From Muricoccus pecuniae (lineage in GTDB: Bacteria > Pseudomonadota > Alphaproteobacteria > Acetobacterales > Acetobacteraceae): DNA of 64,000 nt. A program made the translations under genes and the position numbers. Below, piece by piece: positions 17,111 to 25,964 of the stretch; the stretch's first letter is position 1, and the number at the start of each line of letters is the position of its first letter. The notes beneath the pieces were generated by a model. That model saw only the letters and a program-made list of their open reading frames with translations, made no database searches and was not told the DNA's origin. The stretch spans positions 160,302 to 224,301 of the forward strand of contig NZ_JACIJD010000008.1 of assembly GCF_014199205.1 (NCBI RefSeq), given 5' to 3'.

Positions 17111-17886
17111 GGCAGCTCCGCCGGCGGGTGGAGCGCTTCCGTCAGGTCGTCCGACATCCCGTGGAACAGGTCGGAGCGCATGATGGAGGGATGGCGGGGC
17201 CGCTCGAAGGGAACGTCCACCACCCGCACCACGCGCCCCGGGCGCCCGCTCAGCACCACGATCCTGTCGGAGAGGAACAGCGCCTCGCCGACATCGTGGG
17301 TGACCAGCAGCGTCGTGGTGCGCTGCTCCGTCCAGATGCGCTGCAGCTCGATGTTCATCCCACGGCGCGTCACCGCGTCGAGCGCGCCGAAGGGCTCGTC
17401 GAGCAGGAGCACGTCGGGCTTCAGCACGAGGGCGCGCGCGATCGCCACGCGCTGCCGCATCCCGCCGGAGAGCTGCCTCGGCCGCGCCTTCTCGAAGCCC
17501 GAGAGGCCGACGAGGCGGATGAGCCCCGCCACGCGCTCCGCATCCACGCGCATCCCCGCCACCTTGAAGGGGAGCGCGATGTTCGAGGCCACGTCGAGCC
17601 ATGGGAGCAGGGCGTGGTCCTGGAAGGCCACGCCGAGCCGGTGCTGGCGGGACAGCTCGGCGGGCGGCCGTCCCTCCACGGCCACACGCCCCGCGCTGGG
17701 CTCCTCCAGTGCCGCGACGAGGCGCAGGATGGTGCTCTTGCCGCATCCGCTGGGGCCAAGCAGCGTGACGAACTCGCCTTCGGCGAGGGAGAGGGAGACG
17801 TCGTCGAGCGCGGTGAACTCCCGCCCGCCCTCCAGCCTGAAGCGCTTGGTGACGCCCTCGACGGCGATTGCCGGCTGCGCGTCCAT
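17107..17886 (-). CDS. ABC transporter ATP-binding protein (SsuB/TauB type)
   Basis: 259 residues. Walker A GPSGCGKST, Q-loop FQDHALLPWL, signature [15 protein letters not shown], Walker B LLLDEPFGALD and the H-loop THDVGEA are all visible. It is the ATPase that drives the two permeases in the same operon. It follows the amidohydrolase stop by 13 bp. The overall type is nitrate/sulfonate/taurine/NMT1. Confidence 0.93.
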   Translation of the reverse strand: MDAQPAIAVEGVTKRFRLEGGREFTALDDVSLSLAEGEFVTLLGPSGCGKSTILRLVAALEEPSAGRVAVEGRPPAELSRQHRLGVAFQDHALLPWLDVASNIALPFKVAGMRVDAERVAGLIRLVGLSGFEKARPRQLSGGMRQRVAIARALVLKPDVLLLDEPFGALDAVTRRGMNIELQRIWTEQRTTTLLVTHDVGEALFLSDRIVVLSGRPGRVVRVVDVPFERPRHPSIMRSDLFHGMSDDLTEALHPPAELP

Positions 17887-17899
17887 CAGGCGGTCCCCA

Positions 17900-19303
17900 T
17901 CAGGCAGTTACCGCCGCGTCGAAGCGGGCCATGATCTCCGGGCGCCGCTGCTTCAGCCGGGCGCGGATCTCCTCGAGGTCCACCGTCAGCAGGCGGCGGT
18001 CCTTCACCACCAGCGCGCCGTCGACGATCACGTCCTGCACGTCCCGCCCGACGATGCAGGAGGAGGCGATGAAGAGCGGGTCGGTCGCGCCCATCTGGTC
18101 GGGATCGGTGGTCTGGACGAGGATCATGTCGGCACGCTTGCCGACTTCGAGGCTGCCCAGCTCGTCACCCATCCCGAGCGAGCGGGCGCCGCCGCGCGTG
18201 GCGATCTTCAGCAGCTCCTCCGCGCTCATCGGCACGCGCTGGTGATAAGGATGCCCGATCTGCGCGGCCTGGCCGACGCGGGCGGCATGGGCCACTTGGA
18301 AGATGTCCATCGTGGCCGCGCCCGCCGCGCCGTCCGTGCCAAGGCCGATCGGCACGCCGCGCCGCCACATCTCCTGCAGCCGCGGCACGCCGAGGCCGTA
18401 ATTGCCCCAGGCGCAGTGGCAGGCCGTCAGCCCGTGCTCAACATAGAGGTCCACCTCCTCCGCCGAGAGGGTGACGGAATGCGCGCAGTGGAGATGCGGC
18501 CCCAGCGCGCCGAGCTGGTCCAGATACTCGGTCGGGCGCCGGCCGAAATTCTCCAGCGCGTAGTCCACCTCGTAGGTGCCCTCGCCGAGGTGGGTGTGGA
18601 TCCGCACCCCCTCCTGCCTGGCGGAATCCGTGAGCCCCCGGATCAGCTCGGGCGTGCAGACGATGATCTGCCGCATGGACATCCAGGCCTGCACCCGGCG
18701 GTCCGCGCCCTTCCAGCGGCGGACGAGCGCGAGGTTGCGGTCATGCGCCTGCTCGGTCGTCATCAGCATGGAGCCGGGCACGGCGCGGCCCGCGAAGGCC
18801 GTGTTCTGGTCCACGGTCGAGAGGGCGACGAAGCCGCGGATGCCGATCTCCTCCGCCGCCCGCGCCATCTCGTCCGGATGCGGGCCGCCGGCCTCGGCGA
18901 AGCAGGTCGTGCCGCAGAGGAGCATGTTGGCATAGGTGACGAGGCCGCTGAGATGGACGTCCTCGGGCTCCAGCAGCCCCTCGAAGGGGATGTAGTAGTT
19001 CTTCCAGGGCGGGTTCCGCAGCGGCGCCTTGCGGCTCATCTCCGGCAGCTTGCCGCGCAGCAGCTGCTGGGCGGTGTGGACATGGCCGTCGATCATGCCG
19101 GGCATGGCGATGCGGTCGCGGCCATCGAGCACCGTCGATGCCCGGATGCCCTCGGCCTCGCCCGCCGGGCCGATCCAGGCGATGCGCCCGCCCGCGATTG
19201 CCACGGCGCCGTCCTTCAGCACCGTGCCCGCATCATCCATGGTCACGACATCGCAGCCGCGGACAAGGATGTCCGCGCCGCCCTGGGGCAGTTCCATCGT
19301 CAC
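17900..19303 (-). CDS. Amidohydrolase/deaminase (TrzA/AtzB/MtaD-like)
   Basis: 467 residues. The metal-binding HxH (H74, H76 in IDGHVHTAQQ), RIHTHLGE, HCAHSVTL and GLGTDGAAG motifs define the amidohydrolase superfamily, with a mononuclear metal typical of cytosine, guanine and s-adenosylhomocysteine deaminases or chlorohydrolases. It follows the receptor gene by overlap and precedes the ATPase, so it probably deaminates or hydrolyses the imported heterocycle inside the cell. The exact substrate is unknown. The start is ATG 19303; an ATG at residue 3 is an alternative. Confidence 0.85.
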   Translation of the reverse strand: MTMELPQGGADILVRGCDVVTMDDAGTVLKDGAVAIAGGRIAWIGPAGEAEGIRASTVLDGRDRIAMPGMIDGHVHTAQQLLRGKLPEMSRKAPLRNPPWKNYYIPFEGLLEPEDVHLSGLVTYANMLLCGTTCFAEAGGPHPDEMARAAEEIGIRGFVALSTVDQNTAFAGRAVPGSMLMTTEQAHDRNLALVRRWKGADRRVQAWMSMRQIIVCTPELIRGLTDSARQEGVRIHTHLGEGTYEVDYALENFGRRPTEYLDQLGALGPHLHCAHSVTLSAEEVDLYVEHGLTACHCAWGNYGLGVPRLQEMWRRGVPIGLGTDGAAGAATMDIFQVAHAARVGQAAQIGHPYHQRVPMSAEELLKIATRGGARSLGMGDELGSLEVGKRADMILVQTTDPDQMGATDPLFIASSCIVGRDVQDVIVDGALVVKDRRLLTVDLEEIRARLKQRRPEIMARFDAAVTA

Positions 19304-20331
19304 AGCCCCTGATGCGCCTCGGCCACGAGGGAGAAGTCGGCGATGCGGTCGACATCGGGCAGGTTGGTCCGCCCCGCCGCGCGCGCCCCGTCATACATCA
19401 CGCCCGCCATCAGCGCGCGGTCGAGGGAGAGGAGCGGCCGGCCCGGCTCGTCGTAATGGGTGAGCGGGATCTGGAGCGCGTTCTGGCGGGTCTGCTGCTT
19501 GAGGTCGAGGCCGAAGTCCACGCCGTAGCGCTGCACCGCCAGCCGCGGCGCGAGGGAGGGGTCGCGCTCGTTCTCCTGCATGCCCCCGATCAGGCCGCGG
19601 AGGTAGCCGACCACGGCGGGGCGGTTCCGCTCCACATAGGCGCGCGGCGCGGCGAGGACGGAGCCGTAGGTGCGGAAGCCCAGCTCGTCGAAGCTGGCGA
19701 AGAAGAAGTCCTTGTCCCGCACGAGCCCCATGTTCTCGAGCGTGATGACCTGGTTCGTGCTGAAGGCGGTGTAGCCGTCGCCCTGCCCGCTCAGCAGCGG
19801 CTCCGGGGAGAAGCCGGCCGGCACCTGCGTCCACTGCACCGGCAGGCCGGCGATGGCGAGGGTGGCGTCGATCGCCGTCTTCTCCGGCGCGCCCTGGGCG
19901 AGGATGCGGGCGCCGACGAGGTCCTGCGGCCGGCGGATCGGCTTCTTGGCGAGGGAGACGATCCCGAGCGGGCTCTTGGGGAAGACCACGCCGACCATGA
20001 CGAAGTCGTTGCCGCGCGTCACCGCGTCGAGGAAGGGGAACCAGCTGGTATAGCCGAGATCGGCGCGGCCGGCGGCCAGCACCACCGGGGCGGCCGGCGC
20101 GTTCGGCCCGCCCGGTGCCCATTCCAGCTCCACCCCGTGCTTACGGAACAGGCCCTTCTCCAGCGCGACCCACTCGCCGGCATACTGGACGTTGGGAATC
20201 CAGCCGAGCTGGAGGCGGGTCTTGGCCAGGCCTTGCGCTGTCCCCTGGGCGGCGGCGCCCCGGAGGATCAAGGGCGCGGTCAGGCCGGTGGTGGCGATGG
20301 CGGCCAGCAGGCGGCGGCGGTCAGGGAGCAT
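19300..20331 (-). CDS. NMT1/THI5-like ABC transporter substrate-binding protein
   Basis: 343 residues. The start at 20331 gives a signal region with an RRR and a hydrophobic stretch (RLLAAIATTGLTAPLILRGAAAQ). The mature N-terminus reads LQLGWIPNVQYAGEWVALEKGLF, the typical NMT1/THI5-like opening, followed by AGRADLGYTSWFPF. Such receptors bind hydroxymethylpyrimidine and related nitrogen heterocycles, which fits the linked deaminase. It is the first gene of the operon. No TPP riboswitch is recognisable in the short leader. Confidence 0.88.
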   Translation of the reverse strand: MLPDRRRLLAAIATTGLTAPLILRGAAAQGTAQGLAKTRLQLGWIPNVQYAGEWVALEKGLFRKHGVELEWAPGGPNAPAAPVVLAAGRADLGYTSWFPFLDAVTRGNDFVMVGVVFPKSPLGIVSLAKKPIRRPQDLVGARILAQGAPEKTAIDATLAIAGLPVQWTQVPAGFSPEPLLSGQGDGYTAFSTNQVITLENMGLVRDKDFFFASFDELGFRTYGSVLAAPRAYVERNRPAVVGYLRGLIGGMQENERDPSLAPRLAVQRYGVDFGLDLKQQTRQNALQIPLTHYDEPGRPLLSLDRALMAGVMYDGARAAGRTNLPDVDRIADFSLVAEAHQGL

Positions 20332-20393
20332 GGTGCGGGGAACCCGGGAATCAGGACGGGCGTGACCAAGCATGGAGCGGGCCAGAGTTTCAA

Positions 20394-20429
20394 GGGGGCC
20401 TCCGGCAGCGGCGTCAGGGGGAGGCCCCC
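20394..20429 (-). terminator. Terminator hairpin after the ABC exporter
   Basis: GGGGGCCTCC pairs perfectly with GGAGGCCCCC across a 16-nt loop. It sits 2 bp beyond the exporter stop on the minus strand, and the minus-strand run continues CTTGAAACT, so a Rho-independent function is plausible. Confidence 0.55.
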
Positions 20430-20431
20430 CA

Positions 20432-22300
20432 TCACCCGCCCGCCCCGGCCGGGCTCTCCACCTCCTGCGCCCGCCACAGCGCGGCATAGGCCCCGCCGGC
20501 GGCGAGCAGCGCCCCGTGCCGGCCTCGCTCGACGATCCGCCCCTCCTCCATCACCGCGATCTCGTCGGCGTCCCGCACCGTCGAGAGCCGGTGCGCGATG
20601 ACGAGGGTGGTCACACCGCGGGCGGCGGCCTCCAGCCCGGACTGGATCGCCCGCTCGGTCCGGGTGTCGAGGGAGGAGGTCGCCTCGTCCAGCAGGAGGA
20701 GCCTCGGCCGCTTGAGCACGGCGCGCGCGATCGCCACGCGTTGCTTCTCGCCGCCGGAGAGGCGCAGCCCGCGCTCGCCTACCACCGTCTCCCAGCCATC
20801 CGGCAGGGTGGCCACGACGCCCTCCAGCCCGGCGAGGCGCGCGGCGCGCAGCATCTCCTCCTCTCCCGCCCCGGGCCGGGCGAAGAGGAGGTTGGCGCGG
20901 AGGGTGTCGTGGAACAGCACGGTGTCCTGCGGCACCACCGCCACCGCCTCGCGCAGCGCGGCCAGGGAGAGATCAGCGACGGCTACGCCGTCCATCCGGA
21001 TCGTGCCGCCATCGGGCCGGTAGAGGCCGCAGAGCAGGCGGGCCAGGGTGGACTTGCCGGAGCCGGAGCGGCCCACCACGGCGAGGCTCCGCCCGGCCGG
21101 GATGTCGAGATCGACGCCGCGCAGGACCGGCCGGCGGGGATCGTAGCCGAAGCGGAGACCCTCGATCCGGACGGCGAGCGGGCCGCTGCCGGGCAGGTCC
21201 CGCCCGCCGGGGGAGAGGGCCAGCTCGTCCGGCTCGTCCATCAATTCGCGCAGCCTCGCCGTGAGGTCGAGGCCCTGGACCATCTCCCGCGCCATGCCCC
21301 CCAGGCGCTCGACCGGCCCGACGACCTGCAGCACATAGGCGTTCACCAGCACGAAGCCGCCGGGGGTCATGCGCCCCGCCGCCACCTCGCGCACGGCGAG
21401 CAGGAGGGTGGCGCCGAGCGCGAGGGCGAAGATGGCCGAGAGAGCCAGCCCGTTCCGCGCCACCGCCCGGTTATAGGCCTGCCACGCCGTCCCCCCGCGG
21501 GTGAAGGCCTCCCCGATCCGCTGCCCGACCAGCGGCTCGCGGGCGAAGAGCTTCACGGTCTCCTGGTTCGCCAGCGCGTCCGCCGCGACGCCCTGCGCCT
21601 CGGCATCGGCCCGGGCGGCGGCGCGGAAGCCCTCGCGCTGCCCGAGGATCCCGCGATGGAAGGCCCAACCATAGGCGAGCACGAAGAGGAGCAAGACGCC
21701 AGCGAGGGTGGGCGGCACGGCCGCGACCGCGAGCACCGTGGCGACCGTGCCCATCTCTACGAGGAAGGGCAGCCCGGTGAGGACGACGGCGTCCAGCATG
21801 CGGCGCCAGCCCCGTACGCCGTCCGTCACGGTCCGCGCCAACTCCCCCGCCCGGCGCCCGAGATGCAGGCTGTGCGGCAAGGCGATCGCATGGGCGTAGG
21901 AGCCGCGGTAGAGATCGCGCTCGAGCCCGCGCGCGACCTCGCCATGGATGAGCGACACGCCCTGCCGCAGCGCGCGGGAGAGGCCGGCCATGGCGGCATA
22001 GGCCGCCGCGGCGAGCGCCGCCCCGGTCGCCTGCCCGGCCGCGAGCCCGTCCACAGCCGAGGTTAAGGCCAGGGGCGCGAAGCCCTGCAGCGCCGCGCCC
22101 AGCGCGACGAGGGCGGCGACCAGCACCAAGCGCCGCCGGCCGGCGGGGGAGATGTCGCGCCAGGGGCCCTGCCGGAGCTGGGCCCAGGCATCGCGGAAAT
22201 GGCGGCGCCTTGCGCCCTCCGGGATGCTGTTCCCCGCGTCCGATGACGGCGAGGCGCCGTCGCCCGTTGCCCCGTCGGGCGCGGGCTGAGGAGGCCTCAT
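20432..22300 (-). CDS. ABC exporter, fused membrane and ATPase domains (Atm1/MsbA-like)
   Basis: 622 residues. An N-terminal six-helix ABC_membrane domain (about 60-340) precedes an ATPase with Walker A GRSGSGKST, signature [14 protein letters not shown], Walker B LLLLDEATSSLD and the H-loop AHRLSTVRDADEI. The order and the Q-loop (VAVVPQDTVLFHDTL) are those of Atm1/HMT1 and bacterial lipid/drug exporters. The start at 22300 avoids overlap with the PadR gene; a longer upstream frame runs into that gene. Because the adjacent regulator is metal-sensing in related systems, export of a metal complex is possible; this is an inference. Confidence 0.85.
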   Translation of the reverse strand: MRPPQPAPDGATGDGASPSSDAGNSIPEGARRRHFRDAWAQLRQGPWRDISPAGRRRLVLVAALVALGAALQGFAPLALTSAVDGLAAGQATGAALAAAAYAAMAGLSRALRQGVSLIHGEVARGLERDLYRGSYAHAIALPHSLHLGRRAGELARTVTDGVRGWRRMLDAVVLTGLPFLVEMGTVATVLAVAAVPPTLAGVLLLFVLAYGWAFHRGILGQREGFRAAARADAEAQGVAADALANQETVKLFAREPLVGQRIGEAFTRGGTAWQAYNRAVARNGLALSAIFALALGATLLLAVREVAAGRMTPGGFVLVNAYVLQVVGPVERLGGMAREMVQGLDLTARLRELMDEPDELALSPGGRDLPGSGPLAVRIEGLRFGYDPRRPVLRGVDLDIPAGRSLAVVGRSGSGKSTLARLLCGLYRPDGGTIRMDGVAVADLSLAALREAVAVVPQDTVLFHDTLRANLLFARPGAGEEEMLRAARLAGLEGVVATLPDGWETVVGERGLRLSGGEKQRVAIARAVLKRPRLLLLDEATSSLDTRTERAIQSGLEAAARGVTTLVIAHRLSTVRDADEIAVMEEGRIVERGRHGALLAAGGAYAALWRAQEVESPAGAGG

Positions 22301-22409
22301 GGGCGGGACCGGCCCGGTTCTCGCGACGCCCCGACCGGCACGAGGCCGCTCGGCATGCCGAGCCGGGCGTAGGCGGCCAGCCCCCGCATCCCGCGCTCGA
22401 CAGCCCCCA

Positions 22410-23006
22410 TCAGCTCCGCTCCACGGCCTGGGCCGCGGCGTCGAGGGCTGCCGCGATGCTCTCGGCCGCATCCGCATCGAGCGGGCCGCGCCGGAGGCGC
22501 AGGCGTGGGGCGAGCTTCAGGTTTTCCATGCCCCGGGTCACCGGCGCCGGCACGCCCTCACGCCCCTCGCCGCCGCCGCTGCGGGAGAAGAGGGCGTCGA
22601 CGGTCTGGCGGTTCGCGGCGAGGAAGCCCTCGCCCTCCGGGGTGAGGCGGTAGCGTTTGCGGCCTGCCTCCTCGGCCTCGATCACGGCGTAGCCCATGGC
22701 TTCAAACCAGGAGGGGGTCGGATAGATAACGCCGGGGCTCGGGCTGTAGCTCCCGCCCCGGCGCTCGCCGATCGCCTTGATTGATCCGTAGCCGTGCCGC
22801 GGCTGTTCCGCGAGCACGGCGAGAACGACGAGGCGCAACTCGCCATCGTCGAAGAGCCGCCTGCCATAGCGTCCGCCATGCCGGCCCCGGCTTCCGTGCT
22901 CGGGATGATGGCAGCGGTGCCGGGGGTACCTGCCGTGCCGCCGGTCGGCGGCCTCGGGACAGCAGGCAGCGGGGCGGCCCCGGCCGCCTCCGCGATCATG
23001 ACTCAT
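22410..23006 (-). CDS. PadR-family regulator, YqjI-like (metal-sensing N-terminus)
   Basis: 198 residues. The central winged helix reads LFDDGELRLVVLAVLAEQPRHGY, followed by IKAIGERRGGSYSPSPGVIYP, closely matching E. coli YqjI (a nickel/iron-responsive PadR protein). As in YqjI, a Cys/His-rich leader precedes it: CC at about 15-16 and HRC-HH-EH at about 30-36. Start ATG at 23006 (MSHD...) is preferred. Only a weak Shine-Dalgarno is visible, and a 16-bp palindrome begins 9 bp upstream. Autoregulation is likely, and the adjacent exporter is a plausible target. Metal identity is unknown. Confidence 0.85.
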   Translation of the reverse strand: MSHDRGGGRGRPAACCPEAADRRHGRYPRHRCHHPEHGSRGRHGGRYGRRLFDDGELRLVVLAVLAEQPRHGYGSIKAIGERRGGSYSPSPGVIYPTPSWFEAMGYAVIEAEEAGRKRYRLTPEGEGFLAANRQTVDALFSRSGGGEGREGVPAPVTRGMENLKLAPRLRLRRGPLDADAAESIAAALDAAAQAVERS

Positions 23007-23012
23007 GCAACC

Positions 23013-23060
23013 GATATAGATCGCGATCTATCTCAGTTCAGACATGCCGAGATCTATATC
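23013..23060. promoter_or_regulatory. PadR operator palindrome and second half-site
   Basis: ATAGATCGCGATCTAT is a perfect 16-bp inverted repeat (23016-23031), extendable to 22 bp with one mismatched pair (23013-23034). A half-site in the opposite orientation, GATCTATATC at 23051-23060, lies nearby. It is 7-54 bp upstream of the PadR start, so it probably covers the promoter or the leader. PadR proteins commonly bind such symmetric A+T-richer sites. Confidence 0.6.
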
Positions 23061-23659
23061 ACCTGCTCGTGAAGCCTTGCGGTGAGGGCCGGTATCAGGC
23101 CGACCTGCCCCCTCTCATGTAGTGGCGCTCCGGGCGGTAGCCGTCACGCGAGAACCAGGCGCGGAGTAGCGAGATCACCTTGCGGGACCGGCCGCCTCGC
23201 TGGGCCAGGCTGTTCCAGCGCGACATCAGCCTGCCCCCCGAAGGCGAGCCGGTGAGGTATCGCCACGAGTGCCTAGGCAGTCCCGACTTGCCTGCGATGC
23301 GGAGGCGCGGGCGGTCGAACGACGCTCGACTGGCCCGAGTGGTTGGTGGAGTGTCGCCAGGGAGAGAAGGGGGAAGGGATCCGCAGGGCTCACGGAAATC
23401 TGTCCACAAAGAGGGCGACGGCTGGCGCCCGTTATCACGACTTCGTGATTTCATTCTATGCACCCGCCAGGGTTGCAGGATCAAGAGAAATTCGGCGCAA
23501 CAAAGCGCTCCGGTCGGACCGAATCGTTTCAGCAACAGGATCCGCCGCCGGTCGGCCGACTCGACAGCACACAACTCACGGAAACTTTACAACTTCCAGT
23601 TGAGGCCCGATGATGTCCCCGGGGCCGCCCGATAGCCGGGCAAAACGGAAGCCAGATTC
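23061..23659. other. About 600-bp intergenic region, no confident gene
   Basis: G+C is lower here than in the flanks. Two overlapping open frames (23095-23574 on the minus strand and 23180-23635 on the plus strand) show no recognisable domain. ATCACGACTTCGTGAT at 23434-23449 is a palindrome with a 2-bp centre and could be a regulatory site. Otherwise nothing is seen. Confidence 0.4.
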
Positions 23660-23941
23660 ATGACCGCCTCCCTTCTCTCCGTCTCTCGCACCCGCTCGGT
23701 GCCGGTTGCCTACGGGCTGTGGCTCGTGGGCGGGCTCTGCGGCCTTCACCGGCTCTACCTCGGGCACAGGCTCAGCGCGGTCGGCATGGGGGCGACGACG
23801 CTGCTCTCCCTGCCGCTGGTCACCACCGATCCCGGCCTTCTCGGGCTGGTCACCACGACGGTCTGGGCGCTCTCGGACCTGATCCTGATTCCGGAAATGG
23901 CGCGCGGGCTCGACGGCGTGGCCGCACCGGCTACGGCCTGA
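23660..23941 (+). CDS. Small TM2-domain membrane protein
   Basis: 93 residues. Contains the TM2 signature GLHRLYLG between two hydrophobic segments (about 16-33 and 41-62). TM2 proteins are small inner-membrane proteins of unknown function. The start is ATG 23660, with only a weak upstream ribosome site (GGAAG). There is no obvious operon partner. Confidence 0.7.
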   Translation: MTASLLSVSRTRSVPVAYGLWLVGGLCGLHRLYLGHRLSAVGMGATTLLSLPLVTTDPGLLGLVTTTVWALSDLILIPEMARGLDGVAAPATA

Positions 23942-24314
23942 CCGGACGGGCCCGGAGGTCGGGCCGAGCGCCGCAGAGATAGTGGGACAGGGCACCCGGG
24001 AAGCGCGTGGTCAGGCCGGCCACGCCGGCCTTCCGCCGAAAAAGCACACATGCTTATCGTACAATGTGAGCCCGCTCTTTGGGCTCCGATCCGCCCGTTT
24101 TCCGTCCGTCGGCAACACTTTCGACGACACCGGTCCAGCCTCGCCAGCCAGGCAATCCGCAGCACGGAACGCCTCCGATCGTGTAATTACGGTTTTTCCG
24201 CTTGCTGGTCGTTGTTCTCGGCTATAGATCGCCCCTGCCAGGAACTGCCTCGCCCGAGCTGCGTCCGTCGCGCCCGGGAAGAAGGCGCCACGATCACGGA
24301 CAGGACGCTAGGAC
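23942..24314. other. About 370-bp intergenic region before the AhpD-like gene
   Basis: This stretch is poorer in G+C. A possible -35/-10 pair is TTGCTG (24202-24207) and TATAGA (24223-24228) with a short 15-bp spacer. The 10 bases TATAGATCGC at 24223-24232 repeat the core of the PadR operator and overlap the candidate -10. No gene is seen. Confidence 0.4.
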
Positions 24315-24884
24315 ATGGCCCGCCTACCCCTTCGTACGCCCGAGGACGCGCCCCAGGAGGCCCGCGACCGCCTCCTCGCCGCCCAGAAGAACAACGGCTT
24401 CCTGCCGAACCTCGTGCGGCTCCTGGCCAATGCGCCGACGGCGCTGGAGGCCTATCAGGTCGTCTCCGGCATCAATGCCCGCGCCGGGCTGACGCTTGCT
24501 GAGCGCGAGGCCGTGCAGATCACCGCCGCCGCGACCCATGGCTGCGGCTTCTGCGTGGCCGGCCACACCGCCATCGCCACGAAGAAGGCGGGGATGGACG
24601 AGGCCACCGTCGGCGCGCTGCGCGGCGTGGAGGCGCCCGCCGATCCGCGTCTCGCCGCGGTGGCCGCCTTCACCTCCGCGGTGATCGCCTCGCGCGGCGG
24701 GGTTCAGGAAGCCGAGCTCGCGGCCTTCCGCGCTGCGGGCTTCACCGACGCGAACGCGCTGGAGGTGGTGCTCGGCGTCTCGCTCGCCACCCTCTGCAAC
24801 TTCGCGAACAATCTGGGCCAGCCCGAGCTGAACCCGGAGCTGGCGCAGTTCCGCTGGGAAGCCCCGGCCCGGCACGCGGCCTGA
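24315..24884 (+). CDS. Carboxymuconolactone decarboxylase/AhpD-like protein
   Basis: 189 residues. The AhpD-type active site HGCGFCVAGH has the CxxC pair and neighbouring His, so a peroxidase-like or alkylhydroperoxidase role is plausible. The family also includes true decarboxylases of gamma-carboxymuconolactone, but the CxxC motif favours a redox role. It leads the run of genes that continues with a flavoprotein 6 bp downstream. The start ATG has a weak Shine-Dalgarno. Confidence 0.85.
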   Translation: MARLPLRTPEDAPQEARDRLLAAQKNNGFLPNLVRLLANAPTALEAYQVVSGINARAGLTLAEREAVQITAAATHGCGFCVAGHTAIATKKAGMDEATVGALRGVEAPADPRLAAVAAFTSAVIASRGGVQEAELAAFRAAGFTDANALEVVLGVSLATLCNFANNLGQPELNPELAQFRWEAPARHAA

Positions 24885-24890
24885 ACCGCC

Positions 24891-25964
24891 ATGGCCACTG
24901 CCCTCGACCCCGCGCTCCACGACTGGCTCGACGCCTCCGCCACGGCGCTCGATGCCGGCACGGCCGATCCCGCCTCGGTGCTGCCGCGCCTGGGCGAGGC
25001 CGGGCTGTTCCGCGCCGGGGTGCCGCAGGCGCTCGGCGGGGCGGGCGGTGGCGTCACCGACGCCGTAGAAGGCATCGCCGCGGTTTCGGAGCGCTCCCTC
25101 GCCGCGGGCTTCGTGGCCTGGGGGCAGCGCACCTTCATCGAGTACCTCCTGCAGAGCCCGAACGGGTCCCTGCGGGAGCGCCTCCTCCCCGCCCTCCTCG
25201 CCGGGGAGGTGGCCGGCGCCACCGGCATGTCCAACGCCATGAAGGCGCTTTCCGGGCTCGAGGAGATCGGCATCACGGCCCGGCCCGGGGAAGCCGGCCA
25301 TGTCCTCGACGGGCGGCTGCCCTGGGTGACGAACCTGCGGGCGCAGGGCTTCCACGTCGCGGCCGCCGTCGCGCCCGCCGGGGGCGAGCCCTTCTGCGTC
25401 GCCCTGCCGCACGACGTGCCGGGGCTCCGCCGTTCGGAGGATCTCGACCTCATGGCGATGCGCGGCACCTCCACCGCCGCGATCGAGATCGAGGGCGTGG
25501 AGGTCGGGCCCGAGAGCGTGCTTCATCCCTCGGCCAGGCAGTGGCTGCCCCAGGTGCGGCCGGCCTTCCTCGGGCTGCAATGCGGCATGTCCATCGGGTT
25601 GGCGCGCCGCGCCCTGGCGGAGGCGGCGCTCTGCGGGGGCGCCGCGCGCCACGTGCTGCGCGAGCCCGTGGCGGAGCTGCGGGCGGGGCTGGCCGCGCGG
25701 GAGCGCGCCCTGCGGGAGGGCCTGCGGGACGGGCGCTTCGCCGCCGACGCCCCTTCCCTCTTCCGCATCCGCATCGCCCTGGCCGGGATCGTCGCCGAGG
25801 CCTCGGGGCTGGAGCTGCAGGCTTCCGGCGGCCGTGCCTATCTCACCGGCCCCGGCGAGGGCTTCGCCCGCCGCTGGCGCGAGGCCGCCTTCATCCCGGT
25901 GATCACGCCCAGCCTCGTCCAGCTCCGCGCCGCCCTCGCCGGACAGGCCGCGCGCGCCGCATGA
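24891..25964 (+). CDS. Acyl-CoA dehydrogenase-like flavoprotein
   Basis: 357 residues. The N-terminal helical domain (LPRLGEAGLFRAGVPQALGGAGGG) and the middle beta-domain (ATGMSNAMKALSGLE and GRLPWVTN) follow the acyl-CoA dehydrogenase pattern. Such proteins next to SsuABC-type importers often belong to the DszC/SfnB-like monooxygenase branch. It overlaps the ATPase start by ATGA, so it is cotranscribed with the transporter. Oxidation of the imported compound (perhaps organosulfur) is inferred from context only. Confidence 0.7.
   Translation: MATALDPALHDWLDASATALDAGTADPASVLPRLGEAGLFRAGVPQALGGAGGGVTDAVEGIAAVSERSLAAGFVAWGQRTFIEYLLQSPNGSLRERLLPALLAGEVAGATGMSNAMKALSGLEEIGITARPGEAGHVLDGRLPWVTNLRAQGFHVAAAVAPAGGEPFCVALPHDVPGLRRSEDLDLMAMRGTSTAAIEIEGVEVGPESVLHPSARQWLPQVRPAFLGLQCGMSIGLARRALAEAALCGGAARHVLREPVAELRAGLAARERALREGLRDGRFAADAPSLFRIRIALAGIVAEASGLELQASGGRAYLTGPGEGFARRWREAAFIPVITPSLVQLRAALAGQAARAA

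Noticed and set aside
16172..19312. Plus-strand frame of about 1046 codons across the importer operon
   Set aside because: Antisense to four recognisable genes, with no domain.
20332..20431. TPP riboswitch before the NMT1-type receptor
   Set aside because: The leader is too short and no thi-box-like sequence is seen.
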